The notes under the pieces: generated by a model | Told to the model about the DNA's origin: nothing | Databases searched by the model: none | What the model saw: the letters and a program-made list of their open reading frames with translations, nothing else | Shown: piece by piece, positions 7,342 to 12,410 of the stretch | Position numbering within the stretch: position 1 is the first letter of the stretch | Layout of the letters: every line of letters starts with the position of its first letter | DNA from: an uncultured Bacilli bacterium | GTDB taxonomy: Bacteria > Bacillota_I > Bacilli_A > RF39 > UBA660 | Direction: 5' to 3' | NCBI GenBank assembly: GCA_947625005.1 | Contig: CANQNA010000031.1 | Location: forward strand, 1 to 12,410 | DNA length: 12,410 bases | Made by a program: the position numbers and the translations under genes

Positions 7342-8508
7342 TTATTCAATAATTTCAGATACAACTCCGGCACCAACAGTTCTACCACCTTCACGGATAG
7401 AGAATTTAGTACCATTTTCAAGAGCAACTGAACTAATTAATTCAACAGTCATATCTACATTATCTCCAGGCATAACCATTTCTACACCAGCAGGTAATTC
7501 AATAACTCCTGTAACGTCAGTAGTTCTGAAATAGAATTGTGGTCTGTAATTTGAGAAGAATGGAGTATGTCTTCCACCTTCTTCTTTGCTTAGTACATAA
7601 ACACTAGCTTTGAATTTTTTATGTGGAGTAACACTTCCAGGTTTAGCTAATACTTGTCCTCTTTCAACTTCATCACGAGAAATACCACGTAATAATACAC
7701 CAGCATTATCTCCTGCTTCAGCATAATCAAGTGATTTTCTGAACATTTCAATTCCTGTAACAACAGTCTTTTGAGTATCTCTTAAACCAACGATTTCAAC
7801 TTCGTCATTTAAATTTAATTGTCCACGTTCAACACGTCCTGTAACAACAGTACCACGTCCTGAAATAGTGAAAACATCTTCAATACTCATTAAGAATGGT
7901 TTATCAGTATCTCTTTGAGGTGTGTCAATATAAGTATCAACAGCAGCCATCAAATCTCTAATAGATTGTTCAGCTTCAGCATCTCCTTCAAGAGCTTTTA
8001 AAGCAGATCCTTTAATTATAGGACAATCTGAATCAAAATCATATTCTCCTAATAATTCTCTAATTTCCATTTCTACTAATTCAAGTAATTCTGGATCATC
8101 AACTTGATCAGTTTTGTTCATATAAACAACAATTTTAGGAACACCAACTTGTCTTGATAATAAGATATGTTCTCTAGTTTGAGGCATAGGACCATCTGCA
8201 GCACTAACAACTAGGATAGCACCATCCATTTGAGCAGCACCTGTAATCATGTTTTTAACATAATCGGCATGTCCTGGACAATCAACATGAGCATAATGTC
8301 TTGTTTCTGTTTCATATTCAACATGCGCAGTGTTGATTGTAATTCCTCTTTCTCTTTCTTCTGGAGCTTTATCGATATTTTCATAAGCAACAAATTCTCC
8401 AAATAATTTTGTGATAGCAGCAGTTAAAGTTGTTTTACCATGGTCAACGTGTCCAATAGTACCAATATTAACATGTGGTTTACTTCTATCATATTTTTGT
8501 CTTGCCAT
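7342..8508 (-). CDS. tuf: Translation elongation factor EF-Tu
   Basis: EF-Tu carries aminoacyl-tRNA to the ribosomal A site as a GTP complex. The 388-residue product is complete and slightly shorter than the usual 393-397. G motifs: GHVDHGKT (19-26), RGITI (54-58), DCPGH (76-80), NKTD (131-134) and SALK (168-171). NKTD stands where E. coli has NKCD. Domains 2 and 3 are intact, with [13 protein letters not shown] and the [14 protein letters not shown] block. The ATG at 8508 is chosen because it starts the canonical [16 protein letters not shown] and follows AAAGGAAG by six bases; the in-frame ATG at 8538 would put that site inside the gene. tuf has its own promoter and a strong terminator, and lies 280 bases past fusA. 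Confidence 0.98.
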   Translation of the reverse strand: MARQKYDRSKPHVNIGTIGHVDHGKTTLTAAITKLFGEFVAYENIDKAPEERERGITINTAHVEYETETRHYAHVDCPGHADYVKNMITGAAQMDGAILVVSAADGPMPQTREHILLSRQVGVPKIVVYMNKTDQVDDPELLELVEMEIRELLGEYDFDSDCPIIKGSALKALEGDAEAEQSIRDLMAAVDTYIDTPQRDTDKPFLMSIEDVFTISGRGTVVTGRVERGQLNLNDEVEIVGLRDTQKTVVTGIEMFRKSLDYAEAGDNAGVLLRGISRDEVERGQVLAKPGSVTPHKKFKASVYVLSKEEGGRHTPFFSNYRPQFYFRTTDVTGVIELPAGVEMVMPGDNVDMTVELISSVALENGTKFSIREGGRTVGAGVVSEIIE

Positions 8509-8514
8509 AATATT

Positions 8515-8522
8515 CTTCCTTT
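8515..8522 (-). promoter_or_regulatory. Ribosome binding site that fixes the tuf start at 8508
   Basis: The minus strand reads AAAGGAAG six bases before ATG 8508. The same octamer precedes rpsL at nearly the same spacing. It rules against the in-frame ATG at 8538. Confidence 0.8.
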
Positions 8523-8542
8523 CTTTTTTACTTAACATTTAT

Positions 8543-8571
8543 ATTTTATCTAATTCTTCATATTATTTCAA
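8543..8571 (-). promoter_or_regulatory. Promoter of tuf
   Basis: On the minus strand TTGAAA (8566-8571, 5/6) lies 17 bp from TAAAAT (8543-8548, 5/6). Predicted start near 8536, giving a 28-base leader that carries the ribosome binding site. It makes tuf transcription independent of the rpsL promoter. Confidence 0.75.
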
Positions 8572-8590
8572 GTATTTTTAATGGTTTGTT

Positions 8591-8698
8591 TTATTTTTTT
8601 GTGTCTTTTTCAAAGAGATTCCTTTTTCTTGAAAGCATCTTTGAAAAATAATTTTTACCACTTAATTCAGTTTTAGTGATAAACGGCCAATAATCTAA
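8591..8698 (-). other. Orphan open frame of 35 codons in the fusA-tuf spacer
   Basis: On the minus strand a frame runs from just after an in-frame TAG (8699-8701) to a TAA (8591-8593). It starts LDYWPFITKTELSGKNYF, a composition with W, P and G that is uncommon for AT-rich noncoding DNA. There is no start codon near its beginning; the only in-frame ATG is codon 21, and no ribosome binding site is evident. It could be a fragment of a lost gene or chance. I do not recognise a family. Confidence 0.25.
8606..8648. repeat. 11-bp perfect inverted repeat in the fusA-tuf spacer
   Basis: TTTTTCAAAGA (8606-8616) is matched by TCTTTGAAAAA (8638-8648) around a 21-base loop. On the tuf strand the hairpin is followed by an A-rich run, not T, so it is not a standard terminator for fusA. 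It may be an RNA processing or stabilising hairpin, or a scar; the stem is AT-rich. Confidence 0.5.
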
Positions 8699-8737
8699 CT
8701 ATAACCTCATTTAATTTCGATTGACTGTATTTACACA

Positions 8738-8786
8738 TTCAATATGACCGATATTAACATGTGGTTTATTTTCATCATTTTTTTAT
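8738..8786 (-). pseudogene. Decayed 5' fragment of a second tuf copy
   Basis: Over 49 aligned bases without gaps, this stretch is identical to the tuf 5' end (8452-8500, same strand) at 40 positions, including an unbroken run of 18 bases. In the tuf frame it still spells KPHVNIG, then diverges (HIECVN against TIGHVD) and reaches a stop at 8725-8727. The bases matching the tuf start codon now overlap the end of fusA, and no ribosome binding site remains. It lies directly after fusA, where tuf normally stands in Firmicutes. Confidence 0.75.
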
Positions 8787-8788
8787 AA

Positions 8789-10861
8789 TTAATTAGCACT
8801 ATTTTTCTTAATTATTTCATCAGCAATATTTTTAGGTACTTCTTCATAATGGTCGAATGTTGGAGTAAATGTTGCTCTACCTTGAGAATTACTTCTAAGG
8901 CTTGTAGCAAGTCCAAACATTTCTGATAAAGGCATATGTACAGTTATTAAAAGTGCATTTCCTCTATTCTCTTGTCCCATTGGTTTACCACGTCTACTAG
9001 TTAAATCACCCATTACATTACCCATATACTCTTCAGGAGTAACTACATCAACTTTCATAATAGGTTCTAGTAAAATTGGTTTACATTTATTTTTAGCTTC
9101 TTTCAAAGCCATACTAGCAGCAATTTTGAAGGCCATTTCTGATGAGTCAACATCATGATATGATCCATCAAATAATGTTGCTTTTATATCAACCATTGGA
9201 TATCCTGCTAAAATACCGCCAGCCATTGCTTCTTGTAAACCTTTATCAGTTACTGGAATATATTCACGAGGAACAACTCCACCAACAATCTCGTCAACAA
9301 ATTCATAACCTTTATCTGGATTTGGTTCAAACTTAACCCAAACATGTCCATATTGTCCACGTCCACCAGATTGTTTAATATACTTACCTTCACATTCACC
9401 TGCTTGAGTAATTGTTTCACGGTAAGCAACTTGAGGTTTACCAACATTAGCTTCTACGCCAAATTCTCTTTTTAATCTATCAACAATAACATCTAAGTGT
9501 AACTCTCCCATACCACTAATAACAGTTTGACCTGTTTCGTGATCAGTCTTAAATTTAAATGTTGGATCCTCTTCTGCAAGCTTTTGTAAAGATAAAGCAA
9601 GTTTATCTTGATCTCCCTTACTCTTAGGTTCAATAGCAAGTTCAATAACTGGATCAGGAAATTCCATTCCATTCATAATAACTGGATGTTTTTCATCACA
9701 TAATGTATCAGCAGTTGTTGTATTTTTTAAACCTACAGCTGCAGCAATTTCACCACAGAAAACATCTGTTATTTCTTTTCTTTGGTTTGCATGCATTTGT
9801 AAAATACGTCCAATTCTTTCTTTTTCATTCTTAGTACTATTTAAAACATAAGAACCACTACTTAAATGTCCTGAATAAACTCTAAAGAAAGCAAGTCTTC
9901 CTACAAATGGGTCAGTCATTATTTTAAATGCCATTGCCATAAATGGTTCATCATCACTAGGATGTCTTAAAACAATATCTCCTTTAGGGTCAGTACATTC
10001 TATAGCTTCTACATCTAATGGACTAGGCATATAATCAATTACAGCATCAAGCGCTAACTTAACACCCATATTAGATAATGCACTACCACATAATACAGGG
10101 AAGAATTCAGCAGCAAGTACCCCTTTACGGATAGCTTTCTTAACCATATCAATAGTTACTTCTCCACCCTCTAAATATGTTTCCATTAATTCATCATCAA
10201 ATTCTGCAGCTTTTTCAATTAATTCTACTCTCTTTGTAGCAACTAAATCCTTTAAATCAGCAGGAATTTCAATTTCTTTATAATCTTCATGTTCTCCATG
10301 ATCAAATTCATAAGCTTTTTCTGCTAAAATATCAATAATTCCATTAAAATCATTTTCTGCACCAATTGGCCATTGAATAGGAGCATAATTAACACCTAAT
10401 CTACTTCCAATAGTATCTAATGAATATTGAAAATCAGCTCCTAATTTATCCATTTTATTAACAAAAATAATTCTAGGAACCTTATATTCACTTGCTTGTC
10501 TCCAAACAGTTTCACTTTGAGGTTCTACTCCAGCATTACCATCTAGTAAACAAATTGAACCATCAAGTACTCTTAAACTTCTTTGTACTTCTACTGTAAA
10601 GTCTACGTGACCTGGTGTATCTATTATATTTAAACGATAACCTTTCCAATGTGCAGTAGTTGCTGCACTAGTAATTGTAATACCTCTTTCTTTCTCTTGT
10701 TCCATCCAGTCCATTTGAGACTCACCATCATGAGTTTCCCCAATCTTATGAGTAATTCCTGTATGGAATAATACACGTTCAGTAAATGTAGTTTTACCAG
10801 CATCTATATGTGCCATTATACCAATATTTCTTAATTTATCTAATGAAACATCTCTTTTCAT
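8789..10861 (-). CDS. fusA: Translation elongation factor EF-G
   Basis: EF-G drives GTP-dependent translocation on the ribosome and, with ribosome recycling factor, subunit splitting. The 690 residues are full length. GTPase motifs: AHIDAGKT (17-24), RGITI (59-63), DTPGH (81-85), NKMD (135-138) and CGSAL. The [12 protein letters not shown] stretch (111-122) follows the G3 region. Domains III to V are present, including the domain IV block around [21 protein letters not shown] and the [10 protein letters not shown] motif of domain V. ATG 10861 is preceded by AAGGTGA, which overlaps the TAA stop of rpsG, so translation is probably coupled; only nine bases separate the genes. It is transcribed from the rpsL promoter. 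No terminator is seen after it. Confidence 0.98.
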   Translation of the reverse strand: MKRDVSLDKLRNIGIMAHIDAGKTTFTERVLFHTGITHKIGETHDGESQMDWMEQEKERGITITSAATTAHWKGYRLNIIDTPGHVDFTVEVQRSLRVLDGSICLLDGNAGVEPQSETVWRQASEYKVPRIIFVNKMDKLGADFQYSLDTIGSRLGVNYAPIQWPIGAENDFNGIIDILAEKAYEFDHGEHEDYKEIEIPADLKDLVATKRVELIEKAAEFDDELMETYLEGGEVTIDMVKKAIRKGVLAAEFFPVLCGSALSNMGVKLALDAVIDYMPSPLDVEAIECTDPKGDIVLRHPSDDEPFMAMAFKIMTDPFVGRLAFFRVYSGHLSSGSYVLNSTKNEKERIGRILQMHANQRKEITDVFCGEIAAAVGLKNTTTADTLCDEKHPVIMNGMEFPDPVIELAIEPKSKGDQDKLALSLQKLAEEDPTFKFKTDHETGQTVISGMGELHLDVIVDRLKREFGVEANVGKPQVAYRETITQAGECEGKYIKQSGGRGQYGHVWVKFEPNPDKGYEFVDEIVGGVVPREYIPVTDKGLQEAMAGGILAGYPMVDIKATLFDGSYHDVDSSEMAFKIAASMALKEAKNKCKPILLEPIMKVDVVTPEEYMGNVMGDLTSRRGKPMGQENRGNALLITVHMPLSEMFGLATSLRSNSQGRATFTPTFDHYEEVPKNIADEIIKKNSAN

Positions 10862-10870
10862 ACATTCACC

Positions 10871-11338
10871 TTACCATCTATAATGTGCAAATGCTTTATT
10901 AGCTTCAGCCATCTTATGAGTATCTTCTCTTTTCTTAACAGCTCCACCTGTACCATTTGCAGCATTCATTATTTCATTGGCTAATTTTTCAGCCATTGTT
11001 TTTCCACTTCCAATTTTTGCATAATTTACTAACCATCTAACTGCTAAAGTTTGACCTCTAGTGTCACTTACTTCAATTGGAACTTGATAGTTAGATCCCC
11101 CTACACGACGTGATTTAACTTCTAAAGCAGGTCTAATATTGTCCATTGCTTCATTAAAAACTTCCATAGGATCCCTATTAGTTTTTTCTTTTATCATGTC
11201 GAACGCACTATAAAAAATCTTTTCTGCAGTACCTTTTTTACCGTCTAACATAATTTGATTAATTACTTTAGTAACAACCTTAGAATTATAGACAGCATCA
11301 GGTAATACATCACGTTTTTTTGCACGATTTTTACGCAT
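10871..11338 (-). CDS. rpsG: 30S ribosomal protein S7
   Basis: S7 binds the 3' major domain of 16S rRNA, nucleates 30S head assembly and contacts E-site tRNA. The 155 residues are the standard length for the family. Conserved parts are KRDVLPD near the N-terminus, the [18 protein letters not shown] helix, [18 protein letters not shown] in the central beta hairpin, and the C-terminal [21 protein letters not shown] strong AAGGAGGAT site lies shortly before ATG 11338. The gene sits 22 bases after rpsL and nine before fusA. In E. coli S7 represses its own operon; nothing in the 22-base rpsL-rpsG gap here resembles that target. Confidence 0.98.
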   Translation of the reverse strand: MRKNRAKKRDVLPDAVYNSKVVTKVINQIMLDGKKGTAEKIFYSAFDMIKEKTNRDPMEVFNEAMDNIRPALEVKSRRVGGSNYQVPIEVSDTRGQTLAVRWLVNYAKIGSGKTMAEKLANEIMNAANGTGGAVKKREDTHKMAEANKAFAHYRW

Positions 11339-11360
11339 ATATATCCTCCTTCTTTAATTT

Positions 11361-11774
11361 TTATTTTTTAGGTTTTTTAGTACCATATTTACTTCTACCT
11401 TGTTTTCTATCATTAACACCTTGAGTATCTAGTGTTCCACGAATTACATGATAACGTACACCGATTAAATCCTTTACACGTCCCCCACGTATAAGTACAA
11501 CACTATGTTCTTGTAAGTTATGTCCTTCACCTGGAATATAAGTATCAACTTCTCTTCCATTAGATAATCTTACACGAGCATACTTTCTTAAAGCTGAGTT
11601 TGGTTTTTTTGGAGTCTTAGTACCAACACGAGTACAAACACCTCTCATTTGAGGATGATTTGTATTAGTTGTTTTTCTTTCCATACTGTTAAACCCAACA
11701 TTTAAAACTGGACTCTTTTTCTTCTTTGTTTTGTCTTTTCTGTTTTGTTTAATTAATTGATTAATTGTAGGCAT
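11361..11774 (-). CDS. rpsL: 30S ribosomal protein S12
   Basis: S12 sits in the decoding centre and helps set accuracy; streptomycin-resistance mutations map here. The 137 residues include the N-terminal insertion of the Firmicutes form (about 18-42). [11 protein letters not shown] (54-64) carries K56, matching the streptomycin-sensitive lysine (E. coli K42). [19 protein letters not shown] (84-102) ends with K101 and D102. The next residues are L-I-G-V instead of the near-universal L-P-G-V, so the residue equivalent to E. coli P90 is isoleucine (codon ATC). The start is ATG 11774 because MPTINQLI is the canonical N-terminus and AAAGGAAG lies five bases upstream; an in-frame ATG at 11801 lies before that site. 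First gene of the str operon. Confidence 0.98.
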   Translation of the reverse strand: MPTINQLIKQNRKDKTKKKKSPVLNVGFNSMERKTTNTNHPQMRGVCTRVGTKTPKKPNSALRKYARVRLSNGREVDTYIPGEGHNLQEHSVVLIRGGRVKDLIGVRYHVIRGTLDTQGVNDRKQGRSKYGTKKPKK

Positions 11775-11779
11775 AAAAT

Positions 11780-11787
11780 CTTCCTTT
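11780..11787 (-). promoter_or_regulatory. Ribosome binding site that fixes the rpsL start at 11774
   Basis: The minus strand reads AAAGGAAG five bases before ATG 11774. Just upstream, ATACAC and GTGTGT (11806-11811 and 11794-11799) can pair around a 6-base loop, placing a small hairpin six bases before this site. Confidence 0.75.
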
Positions 11788-11823
11788 CTATGAACACACA
11801 TCCTGGTGTATCAAGTTTTCTCT

Positions 11824-11852
11824 AAAAATAAATTCTATATAAATAGAATTTA
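11824..11852 (-). promoter_or_regulatory. Terminator-like hairpin in the rpsL leader, possible attenuator
   Basis: On the minus strand a perfect 10-bp stem (TAAATTCTAT/ATAGAATTTA) with loop TTAT is followed directly by five T. It begins about ten bases after the predicted transcription start of the str operon and before the rpsL ribosome binding site. Only two of the ten pairs are GC, so termination may be weak or conditional. Confidence 0.5.
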
Positions 11853-11869
11853 AATTTAAACACTTAAAT

Positions 11870-11898
11870 AGTGTAGCAAATAAATATAATTATGTCAA
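11870..11898 (-). promoter_or_regulatory. Promoter of the rpsL-rpsG-fusA operon
   Basis: On the minus strand a perfect TTGACA (11893-11898) lies 17 bp from TACACT (11870-11875), and the spacer ends in TGC, giving an extended -10. Predicted start near 11863 and a leader of about 89 bases. The -35 begins 13 bases after the stop codon of the 115-residue gene. Confidence 0.85.
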
Positions 11899-11911
11899 TA
11901 TTAATTTTGCA

Positions 11912-12259
11912 TTAATCATCATATCCTTTCGTAACATAATTGTTACATTTAATGTAAGCTTTATAATTAAATCCCACATTTTCTTTAGTAACTATTACAT
12001 ATCCATTACATTTATCTTCATTAACATTTAAATTAATCTCATAACCATTATTAATAATGTATGATATATTAAATTTTTTAGAACCATTAGTAGGATATTC
12101 ATTTAAATTTTGACCCAAATATTTTCCTACAACTTCTTCCATATTATCTTCAATTTGTTGATATTCTTTATTTTTATTAATTATTTTAGTCCCCATAAAA
12201 GAAACCGTAACTAATAATAAAATAATCACAAAACCCCAAACTAAATAAATACTTTTCAC
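11912..12259 (-). CDS. Membrane-anchored protein with two-cysteine outer domain, pilin-like architecture
   Basis: The 115-residue product has one hydrophobic segment at about 4-23, a charged probable helix (27-48, KNKEYQQIEDNMEEVVGKYL), and a small domain rich in Tyr, Asn and Gly with two cysteines, C84 and C105, that could form a disulfide outside the cell. This is the layout of minor pilins or pseudopilins, but the Gly-Phe prepilin cleavage motif is absent, so the assignment is inference. The CNGYVIV...YKAYIKC pattern resembles small surface proteins I recall from gut Bacilli. It starts with GTG at 12259, whose G is also the last base of the upstream gene's TAG stop (TAGTG), with AAAGG ten bases upstream, pointing to translational coupling. 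The stop lies just before the rpsL promoter, and no clear terminator is present. Confidence 0.75.
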   Translation of the reverse strand: MKSIYLVWGFVIILLLVTVSFMGTKIINKNKEYQQIEDNMEEVVGKYLGQNLNEYPTNGSKKFNISYIINNGYEINLNVNEDKCNGYVIVTKENVGFNYKAYIKCNNYVTKGYDD

Positions 12260-12378
12260 TAAAAGAAAACCTTTACTAAAACATTAAGATAATATCCTGC
12301 AATAAGTAAGAAAGTAAATAAACAAATCATACAAATAATTTCTTCTTTTAAACCAAATCCTTTATTTCCTAACCTCAT
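12259..12378 (-). CDS. 39-residue prepilin-like peptide
   Basis: This small gene runs from ATG 12378 to TAG. A good AGGTGG site lies six bases before the start. The product begins MRLGNKG and continues FGLKEE, matching the type IV prepilin pattern: basic leader, Gly at -1, Phe at +1, Leu at +3 and Glu at +5. About 25 hydrophobic residues follow, rich in I, L, F and Y, with two cysteines (16 and 19), ending VLVKVFF. Cleavage after G7 by a prepilin peptidase would leave 32 residues that are essentially only the pilin N-terminal helix, with no head domain. The stop overlaps the start of the 115-residue gene by one base, so the two probably act together. A Flp/Tad-like or pseudopilin role is inference. 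Confidence 0.7.
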   Translation of the reverse strand: MRLGNKGFGLKEEIICMICLFTFLLIAGYYLNVLVKVFF

Positions 12379-12396
12379 AATGATCCACCTATTTAT

Positions 12397-12402
12397 ATTA
12401 TA
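12397..12402 (-). promoter_or_regulatory. Possible -10 box of the pilin-like gene pair
   Basis: The minus strand has a perfect TATAAT six bases before the AGGTGG ribosome binding site. The matching -35 would lie beyond the window edge, so this could also be chance in AT-rich DNA or an internal site of a longer operon. Confidence 0.35.
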
Positions 12403-12410
12403 TTACAAAA

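Noticed and set aside
8509..8538. Ten-codon upstream extension of tuf from ATG 8538
   Set aside because: It would place the AAAGGAAG site inside the gene and add residues before the canonical [16 protein letters not shown].
8740..8787. A 15-codon frame starting ATGATG after fusA
   Set aside because: No ribosome binding site; the same bases are better explained as the tuf relic read in another frame.
8509..8788. The 280-base spacer considered as an insertion sequence
   Set aside because: No transposase frame, no terminal repeats at the spacer ends and no target duplication apart from the tuf-like stretch, which matches coding sequence.
9142..9447. Two open frames, one on each strand, of 64 and 65 codons
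   Set aside because: Both lie inside fusA in other frames, over a well-conserved part of EF-G; no independent start signals.
11775..11801. Nine-codon upstream extension of rpsL from ATG 11801
   Set aside because: The canonical MPTINQL start at 11774 has its own ribosome binding site; the extension covers that site.
1..12410. CRISPR array, toxin-antitoxin, phage or defence genes
   Set aside because: No regularly spaced repeats, and no proteins with such motifs were seen on either strand.

Overview
The window looks like a piece of chromosome from a low-GC Gram-positive bacterium of the Bacilli/Mollicutes side, possibly an uncultured gut lineage of the RF39 type; that placement is an inference from codon and protein style. 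The supports are very AT-rich DNA, strong Shine-Dalgarno sites, sigma-A type promoters, a Firmicutes-type S12 with its N-terminal insertion, and the order rpsL-rpsG-fusA-tuf. The standard code fits: every Trp codon checked is TGG, and all twelve stop codons are TAA or TAG, none TGA.

Layout, left to right. Bases 1-47 hold the 5' part of a tRNA-Gly(UCC) on the minus strand with its own promoter. A minus-strand pair follows: a three-helix membrane protein with a large extracytoplasmic part, then tex (S1-domain RNA-binding protein). A short divergent intergenic separates these from a plus-strand radical SAM protein of the YtqA/YhcC type, which meets head-on a minus-strand single-domain AAA+ ATPase derived from a ClpA/B/C first module. 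Divergent from that ATPase is a small membrane protein of the DUF6512 type, which overlaps tail-to-tail with a YitT-family membrane protein.

The right half is the str region on the minus strand. rpsL, rpsG and fusA form a tight operon behind a strong promoter and a leader with a terminator-like hairpin. tuf follows after a 280-base spacer, has its own promoter and ends in a clear intrinsic terminator. Upstream of rpsL, where many Firmicutes carry rpoB-rpoC, there are instead two overlapping small genes: a 39-residue prepilin-like peptide and a 115-residue membrane-anchored protein with two cysteines. The translation genes (rpsL, rpsG, fusA, tuf, tRNA-Gly) are core functions; the pilin-like pair is likely envelope-facing.

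The most notable observations are a decayed second copy of the 5' end of tuf just after fusA, the tiny prepilin-like gene joined to its neighbour by a TAGTG overlap, an AAA+ ATPase that keeps its ATP-binding and arginine-finger residues but has lost the aromatic pore loop, a possible attenuator in the rpsL leader, and an isoleucine in S12 at the normally proline position of the KDLPGV motif. No CRISPR array, insertion sequence, phage gene or defence cassette is visible.
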